Shown here in pieces: positions 15,503-24,770 of a stretch of DNA of 60,309 bases (its first letter is position 1; every line of letters begins with the position of its first letter). The DNA is from CAZJYC01 sp964550165 (GTDB lineage Bacteria > Acidobacteriota > Aminicenantia > Aminicenantales > Aminicenantaceae): positions 1 to 60,309 of the forward strand of contig CAZJYC010000006.1 of NCBI GenBank assembly GCA_964550165.1. Direction: 5' to 3'. Below the pieces are notes generated by a model. The model saw only the letters and a list, made by a program, of their open reading frames with translations, was not told the origin of the DNA and did no database searches. The translations under genes were made by a program, and so were the position numbers.

Positions 15503-15960
15503 AGGATCTCAAACAGAAATTCCAGGAAAAAATCGAAGACATTCAGGTTCACTTCGGCGAGGAGAGTGTTGTCGTCGATAGGGATTCTCTTCTGGATATC
15601 GTCCACTTCCTGAAGGCCGGACCCTATGCCTTCACCATGCTTCTCGACCTCACCTGCGTCGACTTCAAAGGCCAAGAGCCGCGATTTGAAATGGTCTACC
15701 ACCTTTATTCTATACCCAATAAACAGCGTTTGAGGATTAAAGCACGTCTTCCAGAGAAAGACATGGCCATCGATTCTTTGACCCCTCTCTGGAATAATGC
15801 CAACTGGCTGGAGAGGGAAGTCTACGACATGTTTGGTGTCCATTTCAAAGGCCATCCGGATATGAGACGGATTTTTATGTATGACGGGTTTGAAGGTTAT
15901 CCGCTGCGCAAGGATTATCCTTTGCGCAGGCGACAGCCGAGGATTCGCTTAAGAGAATAA
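15481..15960 (+). CDS. nuoC: NADH-quinone oxidoreductase subunit C
   Basis: 159 residues from the ATG at 15481, inside the end of nuoB. An earlier in-frame start at 15400 would only read nuoB sequence out of frame. The 30-kDa-subunit signature is clear: NWLEREVYDMFGVHFKGHPDMRRI followed by GYPLRKDYPL. It is a structural subunit of the peripheral arm. It is not fused to NuoD here, unlike in E. coli. Confidence 0.94.
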   Translation: MEKKKILEDLKQKFQEKIEDIQVHFGEESVVVDRDSLLDIVHFLKAGPYAFTMLLDLTCVDFKGQEPRFEMVYHLYSIPNKQRLRIKARLPEKDMAIDSLTPLWNNANWLEREVYDMFGVHFKGHPDMRRIFMYDGFEGYPLRKDYPLRRRQPRIRLRE

Positions 15961-15961
15961 G

Positions 15962-17293
15962 ATGTCGACACGGATTCAGAAAGAAGCACGGAAAGAAAGC
16001 CTTCTGTTGAACATGGGGCCATCCCATCCAGCCATGCACGGCACCATCCGGATCATGCTTGAGCTGGAGGGAGAGCGGATTCTCAACTCAGAAGTCGAAG
16101 TTGGATACCTGCACAGAGGCTTTGAGAAAACCTGCGAGAACAGGACTTATTTCAACCTGCTGCCTTACACGGATAGATTGAACTATGTCTCGCCGCTGAT
16201 CAATAACCTTGGCTACGTGATGACCGTTGAGAAAATGCTGGGGATTGAAGTTCCAGAGAGAGCCCGGTATATCCGGGTCATCATGAGCGAGCTGAGCCGC
16301 ATCTCTGACCATCTGACCTGCCTTGCGGCCATGGCTATGGAGTGCGGGGCTTTCACTGTTTTTCTTTACAAGATGAAAGCCAGAGAATTTCTCTGGGATG
16401 TCATCGAGCAGACAACCGGCGCGCGGATGACTACTTCCTACATCCGCATCGGCGGCGTTCGCGCTGACCTCCATCCTGACTATAAGGAAACGCTCGAAAA
16501 AGCGATTGTCGAAACAAGAAAGGTGTTGAAGGATGTTCACGGCCTCTTGGATAAAAACAAGATATTCCTCAACAGGACGCGGGATATCGCCGTCGTTTCC
16601 CCGGAAAAAGCCATCTCTTACGGATGGACTGGGCCTTGCCTCCGCTCAACAGGCGTTTATTATGACGTTCGCAAAGCCTCTCCCTATCTTGTTTACGACA
16701 AGCTGGATTGGGAAGTTCCTCTGGGCGAGCGCGGTGACAATTTCGACCGGTATATGGTCCGGATGAGAGAGATGGAGCAGAGCCTGCGCATTATCGAGCA
16801 GGCGATGGAAAAGATACCAAGACTTTTGTCCCCGGTCAGGGTTTTGGATGAAGGGATGGAGCCGGCAGAGGCGATCAAGAAAAGCAGAGTGCAAAGGCCT
16901 GAAGAAAAGATCAAGCTTTCACCAAACCTGGAAGGCTCGGAGAAAATAAGATACGACGACATCCTCACCATTGCCAAAGGTTGCACTGTCCCTCCCAAGG
17001 AGGAAACTTACACAACCATTGAAGGCTTAATCAGTCACTTCAAATTTTTCATGAAAGACAACGGGATAAGACCTCCTCGAGGAGAAGCTTATTTTTCTGT
17101 GGAAGGCGGGAACGGAGAGTTAGGTTATTACATTGTTTCTGACGGAACGGATAAGCCCTACCGCCTCCACTTGAGAGCGCCCTGTTTCCATCTCGTATCC
17201 GCTTTAGAAGAGATGATTCACGGTCACTACGTGGCTGACGTCATTCCCAGTTTTGGCTCCTTGAATATGATCGGAGGCGAGCTCGATCGATGA
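15962..17293 (+). CDS. nuoD: NADH-quinone oxidoreductase subunit D
   Basis: 443 residues. The quinone-site motif NMGPSHPAMHGT opens the protein. EVEVGYLHRGFEKTCENRTYF and the C-terminal RLHLRAPCFHLVSALEEMIHGHYVADVIPSFGSLNMIGGELDR are family hallmarks. Homologous to the large subunit of [NiFe] hydrogenase but without the Ni cysteines, as in complex I. The C-terminus is slightly longer than usual around LSPNLEGSEKIRYDDIL. It starts 1 nt after nuoC and overlaps nuoE by 4 nt. Confidence 0.95.
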   Translation: MSTRIQKEARKESLLLNMGPSHPAMHGTIRIMLELEGERILNSEVEVGYLHRGFEKTCENRTYFNLLPYTDRLNYVSPLINNLGYVMTVEKMLGIEVPERARYIRVIMSELSRISDHLTCLAAMAMECGAFTVFLYKMKAREFLWDVIEQTTGARMTTSYIRIGGVRADLHPDYKETLEKAIVETRKVLKDVHGLLDKNKIFLNRTRDIAVVSPEKAISYGWTGPCLRSTGVYYDVRKASPYLVYDKLDWEVPLGERGDNFDRYMVRMREMEQSLRIIEQAMEKIPRLLSPVRVLDEGMEPAEAIKKSRVQRPEEKIKLSPNLEGSEKIRYDDILTIAKGCTVPPKEETYTTIEGLISHFKFFMKDNGIRPPRGEAYFSVEGGNGELGYYIVSDGTDKPYRLHLRAPCFHLVSALEEMIHGHYVADVIPSFGSLNMIGGELDR

Positions 17294-17763
17294 GCCCTGA
17301 ATTTTCAGAAAAAACGAGGAAGAAAATCGAGGAGATTGTTGCCCGCTATCCCCGGAAGGAGGCGGCCATCCTTCCTGTCCTTCACGCAGCCCAACAGGAT
17401 TTCGGTTGCATTTCTGCGGACACCGAGAAGCTCATCGCCCAGATCTTGGGCCTGAAGCCCATCAAAGTCAGGGAGGTTGTCACCTTTTACACCATGCTCA
17501 ACAGAGAGCCAATCGGAAAATATCACATTCAAGTCTGTTCCAACTTGAGCTGTTCTCTTCTCGGAGCGGAGAAGCTCGTCGATTATCTCAAAGAGAAATT
17601 GAAAATCAACCCCGGAGAGACAACGCCGGATAAAAAATTTACTCTGTCTCTTGTGGAATGCCTGGGCGCCTGCGAGACGGCGCCGTGCATGATGATCAAT
17701 TTTGATTACTACGGGAATCTGGATAAAAAAAAGATAGACAAAATTCTGGAAAGCCTGGAATAG
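17290..17763 (+). CDS. nuoE: NADH-quinone oxidoreductase subunit E
   Basis: 157 residues. An N-terminal helical bundle (ILPVLHAAQQDFGCIS) precedes a thioredoxin-like [2Fe-2S] domain with ligands in VCSNLSCSLLGA and CLGACETAPC (C-x4-C and C-x3-C). It forms the NADH-dehydrogenase module with NuoF and NuoG. It overlaps nuoD by ATGA and abuts nuoF directly, so translation is coupled. Confidence 0.95.
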   Translation: MSPEFSEKTRKKIEEIVARYPRKEAAILPVLHAAQQDFGCISADTEKLIAQILGLKPIKVREVVTFYTMLNREPIGKYHIQVCSNLSCSLLGAEKLVDYLKEKLKINPGETTPDKKFTLSLVECLGACETAPCMMINFDYYGNLDKKKIDKILESLE

Positions 17764-19008
17764 ATGGAAGAAAAAGTTTTAACTCAACAGTTCGGCCTCA
17801 AGAACCTCTACCAGATTGACGTCTATCTGGAAGAGGGAGGCTACGCGGCCGTGAAAAAATCCCTCACCCGCATGAAGCCAGAGGAAATACTGGAGGAGGT
17901 TAAAAAAGCCAACCTTAGAGGAAGAGGCGGGGCTGGGTTTCCGGCAGGAGTCAAATGGGGCTTTGTGCCCAAGGTGGACAAGCCGAAATACCTGTGCGTC
18001 AATGCCGACGAGGGCGAACCAGGGACATTCAAGGACCGCTACATCCTGAGCCATAATCCCCATCTGCTCCTTGAAGGGATTATCATCACTTCCTTCTGCG
18101 TCGGGATTCATCTGGCATTTATTTATATCCGTGGTGAATATGAAGCCATAACCGCAAGGCTGGAAAAGGCCATTTCCGAGGCTTATGAGAAAGGATTTCT
18201 GGGGAAGAACATCCTCGGCACGGGATTTGACCTCGATGTCGTAGTCCATCGGGGAGCAGGAGCATACATCTGTGGTGAGGAGACAGCGCTCCTTGAATCT
18301 CTCGAGGGAAAGCGAGGACATCCAAGGCTGAAGCCTCCTTTTCCAGCTTCTGTCGGGCTTTTCCAATGCCCGACAGTGATCAACAATGTTGAGACCATCT
18401 CCAACATCCCCCATATCATTCTTAAAGGCGCAGAATGGTTCTGCAAAATGGGGTTGCCCAAGGATGGGGGAACACGGATTTTCGGCGTGAGCGGCATGGT
18501 CAAGAATCCGGGGATTTACGAGCTTCCCCTTGGGACAAACCTCAGAGACATCATCTTCAATTATGCCGGAGGGATGAAGGAAGGCAAGAAATTGAAGGCT
18601 GTTATTCCTGGCGGAATGTCTGCCCCGATTCTCAAAGAAAACGAAATTGACATCCCGATGGATTTTGATTCTTTAGTCAGTGCAAATTCGATGCTTGGCT
18701 CTGCGGCCATCATCGTCATCGATAAGCGAACCTCCATGCTCGATGTCTTAAAGTCAATCACAAAATTCTATTCCCATGAGTCATGCGGCCAATGCACGCC
18801 GTGCCGGATCGGAAGCTCATGGATCAACAAGATTGTCAAGCGTATTGCGGACGGAAAGGGCAAAAAAGAGGATATCGAAAACATCATCCGCCTGGCTTCA
18901 AACATTCAGGGAAAAACTCTTTGTCCTATGGGAGACGCAGCAGCCATGCCCATTCTATCTATTGTCCATAAATTTAGAAAGGAGCTTGAATCCGCTCTCT
19001 CGCGCTGA
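17764..19008 (+). CDS. nuoF: NADH-quinone oxidoreductase subunit F
   Basis: 414 residues, full length. NADH/FMN sites: GRGGAGFPAGVKW (about 51-63) and NADEGEPGTFKDR; GAGAYICGEETALLESLEG follows. The N3 [4Fe-4S] ligands are CGQCTPCR with a distal Cys in KTLCPMGD. It oxidises NADH and hands electrons to the Fe-S chain. The start codon directly follows the nuoE stop. Confidence 0.96.
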   Translation: MEEKVLTQQFGLKNLYQIDVYLEEGGYAAVKKSLTRMKPEEILEEVKKANLRGRGGAGFPAGVKWGFVPKVDKPKYLCVNADEGEPGTFKDRYILSHNPHLLLEGIIITSFCVGIHLAFIYIRGEYEAITARLEKAISEAYEKGFLGKNILGTGFDLDVVVHRGAGAYICGEETALLESLEGKRGHPRLKPPFPASVGLFQCPTVINNVETISNIPHIILKGAEWFCKMGLPKDGGTRIFGVSGMVKNPGIYELPLGTNLRDIIFNYAGGMKEGKKLKAVIPGGMSAPILKENEIDIPMDFDSLVSANSMLGSAAIIVIDKRTSMLDVLKSITKFYSHESCGQCTPCRIGSSWINKIVKRIADGKGKKEDIENIIRLASNIQGKTLCPMGDAAAMPILSIVHKFRKELESALSR

Positions 19009-19019
19009 AGGCTTGAGAA

Positions 19020-20570
19020 ATGGTCAAGATTTTCATCGATGCTCAGCCGGTTGAAGTTAAAGAAGGGACGACCGTGCTAAAAGCTGCTGAACAGGCCGGG
19101 ATTCACATCCCTCATTTCTGCTACCATCCTGCTTTCCCGCCCGAAGGGAGTTGCCGCATGTGCTTGGTGGAGATAGAGGGACTCCCAAAGCTCGAGCTGG
19201 CCTGCTCAACAGTCGTCCGGGAAGGGATGAAAGTCTTGACCAAGAGCGAGAAGGTTGTTGAAGCGAGGAAGGCAGTGCTGGAGTTTCTGCTGGCCGAACA
19301 CCCCCTCGACTGTCCCATCTGCGATAAGGCCGGGGATTGCAAGCTCCAGGATTATTATCAGGAATACGGGCTTTTTGAGAGCCAGTTCAAGGAAACCAAA
19401 GAAAAAAGAGGCAAGAAGATAAGAATAGGGAAGAGTCTCATCCTCGACCAGGAACGATGCATTCTCTGCACCCGTTGTGTGCGGTTTTTGAGTGAAGTGA
19501 CAAAAACAGGAGAGCTCGGTGTTTTCAGCCGCGGGCTTCGCTCAGAGGTCAACATCTGCGACAGTCAAACGGTCGATAACAACTATTCGGGTAACCTGGG
19601 TGAGATCTGTCCGGTGGGCGCCATTACCGATGCGGATTTCCGGTTCAAAATCCGAAACTGGTTCCTCAAGAGCGGCGAGTCCATCTGTCCTTTGTGCAGC
19701 CGAGGCTGCAATATCCTCATCGAGCATCATCCTGGATTTCCACGTATTCCAAGAACCAGAAGGATTTACAGGATTAAATCCGCAGAAAACCAGGAGGTCA
19801 ACGGCTTCTGGATCTGCGACCTTGGACGCTATGGCTATTCTTACCTGGATAGAGACAGGTTGGCGTCGATCGTCAGCCAGAAAGATGGACAGATCACATG
19901 GGAGAGCGTGCTTCCGCGTATCGCTGAAAAGCTTAAAAGACTTTTTATCATGAAGAGATACTCCCACATCGCCCTTGTTTTTCACACCGGGCTTTCCAAT
20001 GAAGAAATCTTTCTCCTCCTTAAATTGTTTAAAAATGATCTTGGAGTGGGGAAAATTTTCATCGTAGACCCAAAGCAGGAAGAAGGCGATGGATTCTTAC
20101 TGACCGCGGAGAGAACAGCTAACCGAAGGGGAGCCGAAGAGATTGGCTGCGACTTCAAGCCTCTGAGTCTTGAAGAGCTGGCGGACAAGACAGATTTATT
20201 GCTGGTTTTTGGCTCTTTCCTCGCCGAGGATTTCGGTTTGATGGACCTTAAAGGCGCCCTCCACAAGATAGAAACAAAGGTTCTTTTCACCTCCCAGACG
20301 GACGAATGGAATTCCCTTTTCGATTTCGTCATTCCAGTGGCCTTGGTCGCTGAGAAGAGTGGCTCGCTGACCAATGTGGACGGAAAAATCCAGAACTTTC
20401 GACCTGTGTTAGAACCGCCAGGAAAGAGCCTCCCTGAATGGAAGGCGATTACGGATCTGGCCAGAGAACTCAAAGTCAACTTTGGATACTACAGACAGTT
20501 TTCATCTCCTGAGGCGATCTTAAAGGAGATGGGAAAAGAAATCTCTTTTTTCAGGAAGGACAGTGATTGA
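19020..20570 (+). CDS. nuoG: NADH-quinone oxidoreductase subunit G, short form
   Basis: 516 residues, against about 700-900 in many NuoG proteins. The N-terminal [2Fe-2S] domain (CYHPAFPPEGSCRMC), the HPLDCPICDKAGDCKLQ block, the CILCTRCVRF/CPVGAI ligands and CPLCSRGCNILIEHH are all present. The large molybdopterin-like C-terminal domain is cut down to about 250 residues with weak similarity (TDLLLVFGSFLAEDFGLM; KSGSLTNVDGKIQNF). All clusters needed for electron transfer appear to be retained. It overlaps nuoH by 8 nt. Confidence 0.93.
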   Translation: MVKIFIDAQPVEVKEGTTVLKAAEQAGIHIPHFCYHPAFPPEGSCRMCLVEIEGLPKLELACSTVVREGMKVLTKSEKVVEARKAVLEFLLAEHPLDCPICDKAGDCKLQDYYQEYGLFESQFKETKEKRGKKIRIGKSLILDQERCILCTRCVRFLSEVTKTGELGVFSRGLRSEVNICDSQTVDNNYSGNLGEICPVGAITDADFRFKIRNWFLKSGESICPLCSRGCNILIEHHPGFPRIPRTRRIYRIKSAENQEVNGFWICDLGRYGYSYLDRDRLASIVSQKDGQITWESVLPRIAEKLKRLFIMKRYSHIALVFHTGLSNEEIFLLLKLFKNDLGVGKIFIVDPKQEEGDGFLLTAERTANRRGAEEIGCDFKPLSLEELADKTDLLLVFGSFLAEDFGLMDLKGALHKIETKVLFTSQTDEWNSLFDFVIPVALVAEKSGSLTNVDGKIQNFRPVLEPPGKSLPEWKAITDLARELKVNFGYYRQFSSPEAILKEMGKEISFFRKDSD

Positions 20571-21642
20571 GATCTTGATCGTACTCGTCAAAATCGTTTT
20601 TGCTCTGGTTTGGTTTCTAACCCTCACACTTTACTTGACCTGGCTGGAGAGAAAAGAAAGCGCGGTCATCCAGGACAGGATAGGAGCGAACAGAGCCTCG
20701 ATATTAGGAATTCGGATCATCGGTCTTTTCCAGCCCTTTGCTGACGCGATAAAGATGATTTTCAAGGAAGATTTTACACCGACTTTCTCCCGCAAATTCC
20801 TCCACAGCGCAGCACCTTTCATCTCTTTCTTTTTTGTGGCCATCACCATTTCCGCCGTACCCTTCGGAGATTTTATAAAAATAGGAGGACGGACGATTAG
20901 CCTCCAGATTCTGGATTTCAATGTCGGCCTGCTTTTTATCCTGGCCATGCTGTCTTTGGGAATTTACGGGATCATTATCAGCGGCTGGGCTTCCAACAAC
21001 AGGTTCACTCTTCTTGGCGGGTTGAGAGGAGCCGCTCAGCTCATCTCCTATGAAGTCGCCCTGGGATTCTCTCTCATCGGTCTGATCATGGTCTATCCTT
21101 CCTTGAGGCTTTCCAGCCTTGTCCAGGAACAGGGTACATTGATTCTCGGCTTTCTTCCCAGATGGGGGATCTTTCTCCAGCCGCTCGGTTTTATCATCTT
21201 TTTCTTCGCTGCGCTGGCCGAGACCAAAAGGGTTCCTTTTGACCTTCCCGAAGGCGAATCGGAGATTATCGGGTTTTTCACTGAGTACAGCGGGCTGAAG
21301 TGGGGCCTATTTATGATGACGGATTTCATGGAAATCATCATCGTCTCAGCTCTGGTGACCACACTGTTTTTTGGAGGCTGGCAGGTTCCCTGGCTTGGTT
21401 CAGACGGTTTTCACTTTCCATGGGGAGGGGAGTGGCTGCTGCCTCATTGGCTGGTTGTCATCTTCCAGGTCGCAGCCTTCAACATCAAGGTCTTTTTCTT
21501 CTGCTGGCTTCAGATTCTCATCCGCTGGACATATCCCCGCTTTCGTTATGACCAGCTGATGGATATGGGCTGGAAATTGCTTATTCCCTTGAGCCTGGTC
21601 AATATTGTGGCTACAGGCATTTTGATGAGCATCATAAAATGA
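20563..21642 (+). CDS. nuoH: NADH-quinone oxidoreductase subunit H
   Basis: 359 residues with about eight transmembrane helices. Signature regions: YLTWLERKESAVIQDRIGANRA, QPFADAIKMIFKED, and AETKRVPFDLPEGESEIIGFFTEYSG, the loop that helps form the quinone chamber. The start is GTG at 20563, within the end of nuoG. It is the membrane subunit that links the peripheral arm to the proton-pumping antiporter-like subunits, which are not encoded here. Confidence 0.95.
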   Translation: MIEILIVLVKIVFALVWFLTLTLYLTWLERKESAVIQDRIGANRASILGIRIIGLFQPFADAIKMIFKEDFTPTFSRKFLHSAAPFISFFFVAITISAVPFGDFIKIGGRTISLQILDFNVGLLFILAMLSLGIYGIIISGWASNNRFTLLGGLRGAAQLISYEVALGFSLIGLIMVYPSLRLSSLVQEQGTLILGFLPRWGIFLQPLGFIIFFFAALAETKRVPFDLPEGESEIIGFFTEYSGLKWGLFMMTDFMEIIIVSALVTTLFFGGWQVPWLGSDGFHFPWGGEWLLPHWLVVIFQVAAFNIKVFFFCWLQILIRWTYPRFRYDQLMDMGWKLLIPLSLVNIVATGILMSIIK

Positions 21643-22112
21643 TCAAAGCACTGGAGTATTTCCTCGAGATTATCCGCGGCAGCCTGATCACAGCCCGCCA
21701 TTTTGTGGTGAACATGGTTTTCCACATCCTGAAGCTTTTCGGGATCAAGACCCGCAGAAAAGGGGCTGTGACCATTCAATACCCTGAGCAGAAAAAAGAG
21801 CTTGCAGCAAGGCACAGGAGTCTGCACAGGCTTATGACCCGAGACGACGGCAAGCCCCGCTGCGTGGCCTGCATGCTGTGTGTGACTGTCTGTCCTTCGG
21901 AGTGCATCTACGTCGAGGCCGCAGAAGATCCTGATTCTGAAATCCAGAAATATCCTGCCAAGTTTACGATCGATCTCAGCCGCTGTTGTTTCTGCGGATT
22001 TTGTGTCGAAGCCTGTCCTGAGGATGCCATCCGCATGGATACAGATAAGATCGAATTTGCCGACTATTCCCGTCAGGATCTCATCTACGACCTGGATAAG
22101 CTTATCAGCTGA
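21639..22112 (+). CDS. nuoI: NADH-quinone oxidoreductase subunit I
   Basis: 157 residues. An amphipathic N-terminal helix precedes two [4Fe-4S] motifs, CVACMLCVTVCPSE and CCFCGFCVEACPED, which carry clusters N6a/N6b. The start overlaps the nuoH stop by 4 nt. This is the last complex I gene in the cluster. Downstream comes a dispersed repeat and then an unrelated hydrolase, not nuoJ. Confidence 0.95.
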   Translation: MIKALEYFLEIIRGSLITARHFVVNMVFHILKLFGIKTRRKGAVTIQYPEQKKELAARHRSLHRLMTRDDGKPRCVACMLCVTVCPSECIYVEAAEDPDSEIQKYPAKFTIDLSRCCFCGFCVEACPEDAIRMDTDKIEFADYSRQDLIYDLDKLIS

Positions 22113-22154
22113 TGGTGTTAACATCTTTTACGCCGTGATGGAGAACAAGTTATG

Positions 22155-22301
22155 GATCAGGCTGAGTGTTTCGAAAACACGCAGGCTTTGCCCCAGCGAG
22201 GCAAAGCCTGCTCGGTTTCAGGCATCGCTCTCCTCTCCCTTCGGTCGAGGAACCATGCCCGCTCTGCCTTCAAACGGTTTTCTCCAACACCCAGCCTGAT
22301 C
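22155..22301 (+). repeat. Dispersed modular hairpin repeat, copy B (short form)
   Basis: 147 bp directly after nuoI. Terminal arms GATCAGGCTGAGTGTT (22155-22170) and AACACCCAGCCTGATC (22286-22301) pair at 15 of 16 positions. Inside is the shared hairpin GCAGGCTTTG...GCAAAGCCTGC, then GCTCTCCTCTCCCTTCGGTC and CAAACGGTTTTCT. The outer left and right modules of copies A and F are absent. Confidence 0.85.
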
Positions 22302-22333
22302 AAACTTTTATCACGGATTTTCAGGTTCATCCG

Positions 22334-23185
22334 ATGACCATCGACAGGATTGACCTTGGCCAGTTTGAGATTTACGGCCTGAGAGACGGTTTTTTTCATC
22401 TGGATGGGGGGACGATGTTTGGAGTTGTTCCCAAAACTCTATGGGAGAAGAAATTTCCGGCAGATGGCCAGAATAGAATAAGGCTTGGATTGAATTCTAT
22501 CCTCATCAGGAGAGGAAAATCGCTGATTCTGGCCGAGACCGGAATCGGGAGCGGGCTGAACCCCAAGTTTTCCAAATATTACTCGGTTGAAAGAGATCCT
22601 GGGCTTGTCGCCTCGCTGGAACGGCTTGGAGTGCGGGTTGAGGATATCAATTTTGTCGTCAACACCCATCTCCATTTTGACCACTGCGGAGGAAACACGT
22701 CTAAGAATGAAAAAGGGGAAGATGTGCCGACCTTTCCCAGGGCCAAATACATTATCCAGAAGGGAGAGTGGGAATACGCCCTTGATCCCAGCGAGAGGGA
22801 CAGGATGAGCTACATGAAGGAGAATTTTTTGCCCTTGGAGAAACATAACCTTCTCCACCTTGCTGAGGGAGATGAAGAAATAGCCGACGGCGTGGAAGTG
22901 GTCAAAGTCCCCGGCCACACCGTAAACCATCAATGTCTGAAAGTCCGTTCAGAAGGAAAGGTCCTTTTTTTTCTGGGAGACCTGGTTCCGACTTCAGCTC
23001 ATGCGGGATTGTCTTACATCATGAGCTACGACCTTTTTCCTCTTTTGACTCTGGAGAACAAAAAGAAGATCTTTGAGCAGGGCATAAAGAAAAACTGGAT
23101 ATTTGCTTTTGTTCATGACCCCGAGCATTTCTTCGGCAAGGTCAAAAGAGTCGAAGACAAATATGCCTTCGAACCCTTGAGATAG
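22334..23185 (+). CDS. Metallo-beta-lactamase-fold hydrolase
   Basis: 283 residues from the ATG at 22334. An in-frame start at 22166 would read through repeat copy B and is rejected. The metal-binding motif NTHLHFDHCGG (HxHxDH) is intact. The third-ligand region is VPGHTVNHQ, then LGDLVPTSAHAG, and HDPEHFFG closes the site. The overall pattern fits cytoplasmic MBL hydrolases of the N-acyl-homoserine-lactonase-like group, but the substrate cannot be told. The ribosome-binding site is weak. It is convergent with the transporter gene at 23367. Confidence 0.85.
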   Translation: MTIDRIDLGQFEIYGLRDGFFHLDGGTMFGVVPKTLWEKKFPADGQNRIRLGLNSILIRRGKSLILAETGIGSGLNPKFSKYYSVERDPGLVASLERLGVRVEDINFVVNTHLHFDHCGGNTSKNEKGEDVPTFPRAKYIIQKGEWEYALDPSERDRMSYMKENFLPLEKHNLLHLAEGDEEIADGVEVVKVPGHTVNHQCLKVRSEGKVLFFLGDLVPTSAHAGLSYIMSYDLFPLLTLENKKKIFEQGIKKNWIFAFVHDPEHFFGKVKRVEDKYAFEPLR

Positions 23186-23366
23186 CAGACACCCTCGCTT
23201 TGTTTTCTTAAGATACTTATTACCTTTGAATGAGGACGGGCCAAATCTTTAGAAAGCCCCGAACCCCAGCCTATCCGTTTTAGCGAGAGAGGTCATCCCG
23301 AGGATGATTGCTTTTCGCTGATCTGCAACTCCATAAAGAATCAGAATTTCATAATAAGGTTGAGAT

Positions 23367-24770
23367 TCACTCTAATCCGCTAACCAGTTTCTGGTGTTTT
23401 TTGAGAACGAGGAAAGTGAACAGGAGCCAAACGGCGATGACGATAAGGTTGAATCCCGCCACCTTTTTGATGCCGAGGCCGAGAACCGTTGTCCCGGCGA
23501 TAAAGATGATGGCCGCCGCGAAGTCCCCGAAGCGGACGAAGAACGTATCCACAGTCTGCTTGGCCTTGTATTTTTCTTCGCGGGCCGTCGGCAGCCAGAG
23601 CATGGCCTTGCCCGTGTTCATGATCGAATAATCGGTTGAATTTTCAGCGATCTTGAGCCATTTGACAATAGCCAGCCCCGCGCCCAATCCGATGACGCCG
23701 TAAACTCCAAAAGCGACAAGAGGGAGGACCAGGATAACACCCTTTATCCCGGTGTATTTCACGATGCGGGATACCAGGAGGGCCTGGAGAAGAAAAGCGA
23801 TGATGCTCGACCAGAACTGGAAGTTGCCGTAGAAGCCCTGGACAACCGGACTCATGTTGTCGGGAGAAATGGCTCGTGCTTTGATCATGATGAAATCGCC
23901 GAGGATGAACTGTCCGCTGGTGTTGACCATGTTCAGGCTCAAGATAAGAAACCCCAAGAGCAAGATGTAGGGATTCTTGAAGACAAATTTGAATCCGCCG
24001 CCCCTCTTCATGGGTTCGACCTTAGCCGTGACGGCCGTTCGCTCCTTTTTGGTCGCGCGAGTCTCCCGGAAATGAACGATGATGGAAAGGAGCAGGAAGA
24101 CGACCAGAATGCCGGCTGTCAAAAGGATCGTCTGGAAGGCCGGCCAGTTTTTCAGCCTCTCGGCGATGAACGACCCGATCGGGGCGCCCGCCGTGGCCCC
24201 GATGGCGATGATGGGGAAAAGCCGGTCGCCTTCGTTCTTTGTATAGACATCATTGGCGAAGGACCAGAATTGGGCGATCATGGACACGTTGAAGATCCCG
24301 ACCCAAACGTAGAATATGAACCCGAGAAACGGGACTTTGGCCAGGTAAAGGAAGTAGAAAAGGATGATGTTCGAAATGAAGAACGAAGTGACGCCGATCA
24401 GGAAGTAAAGGCGCTTTACGCGCGAGGCCAACCAGCTGTAAAGGGGAATAAAGCCGATCAGGAGCAGAGCTTGACAGGCAGCCGCTCCCGCCATGAGCTG
24501 TGGGCCTTTCTGGATTTGGAGGACTCCTTTCAGCCATTCCGGCAGGTTTGAACTGAGAAGGATCTGAAGGTCCTTTTCGGCCGAGACGAGGACGAGCGGC
24601 TCGCGCACGACCTTGATGATATAGTAACTCGCCAGAAGCAGAAAGATATCGAGCAGCAGGATCATGGCCGTGACCGACTCCCCGGGCCGGACATCGCCGA
24701 AGATGTTGAGGAATCTTTTGACGGAACTCTTCTTTTCCCCTGTTGATGGAACCGGGCCGATTTCTGCCAT
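23367..24770 (-). CDS. Npt1/Npt2-family (ADP/ATP carrier-type) transporter
   Basis: 467 residues with about 12 hydrophobic segments. Family features: DVRPGESVTAMILLLDIFLLLASYYIIKVVREPLVL (about 26-61), QFWSFANDVYTKNEGDRLFPIIAIGATAGAPIGS (about 168-201) and STDYSIMNTGKAMLWLPTAREEKYKAKQTVDTFFVRFGDF (about 372-411). The family is best known from chlamydial and rickettsial ATP/ADP exchangers, but homologues in free-living bacteria may carry other solutes. AGGAG lies 8 nt before the ATG. The gene stands alone between convergent and divergent neighbours. Confidence 0.85.
   Translation of the reverse strand: MAEIGPVPSTGEKKSSVKRFLNIFGDVRPGESVTAMILLLDIFLLLASYYIIKVVREPLVLVSAEKDLQILLSSNLPEWLKGVLQIQKGPQLMAGAAACQALLLIGFIPLYSWLASRVKRLYFLIGVTSFFISNIILFYFLYLAKVPFLGFIFYVWVGIFNVSMIAQFWSFANDVYTKNEGDRLFPIIAIGATAGAPIGSFIAERLKNWPAFQTILLTAGILVVFLLLSIIVHFRETRATKKERTAVTAKVEPMKRGGGFKFVFKNPYILLLGFLILSLNMVNTSGQFILGDFIMIKARAISPDNMSPVVQGFYGNFQFWSSIIAFLLQALLVSRIVKYTGIKGVILVLPLVAFGVYGVIGLGAGLAIVKWLKIAENSTDYSIMNTGKAMLWLPTAREEKYKAKQTVDTFFVRFGDFAAAIIFIAGTTVLGLGIKKVAGFNLIVIAVWLLFTFLVLKKHQKLVSGLE

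Noticed and set aside
22166..22333. N-terminal extension of the MBL-fold hydrolase
   Set aside because: The extension is the translation of repeat copy B, and similar text appears wherever other copies are translated. The true start is the ATG at 22334.
23294..23306. CATCC-cga-GGATG palindrome between convergent genes as a terminator
   Set aside because: The stem is only 5 bp and the following T-run is short, so it is too weak to call.
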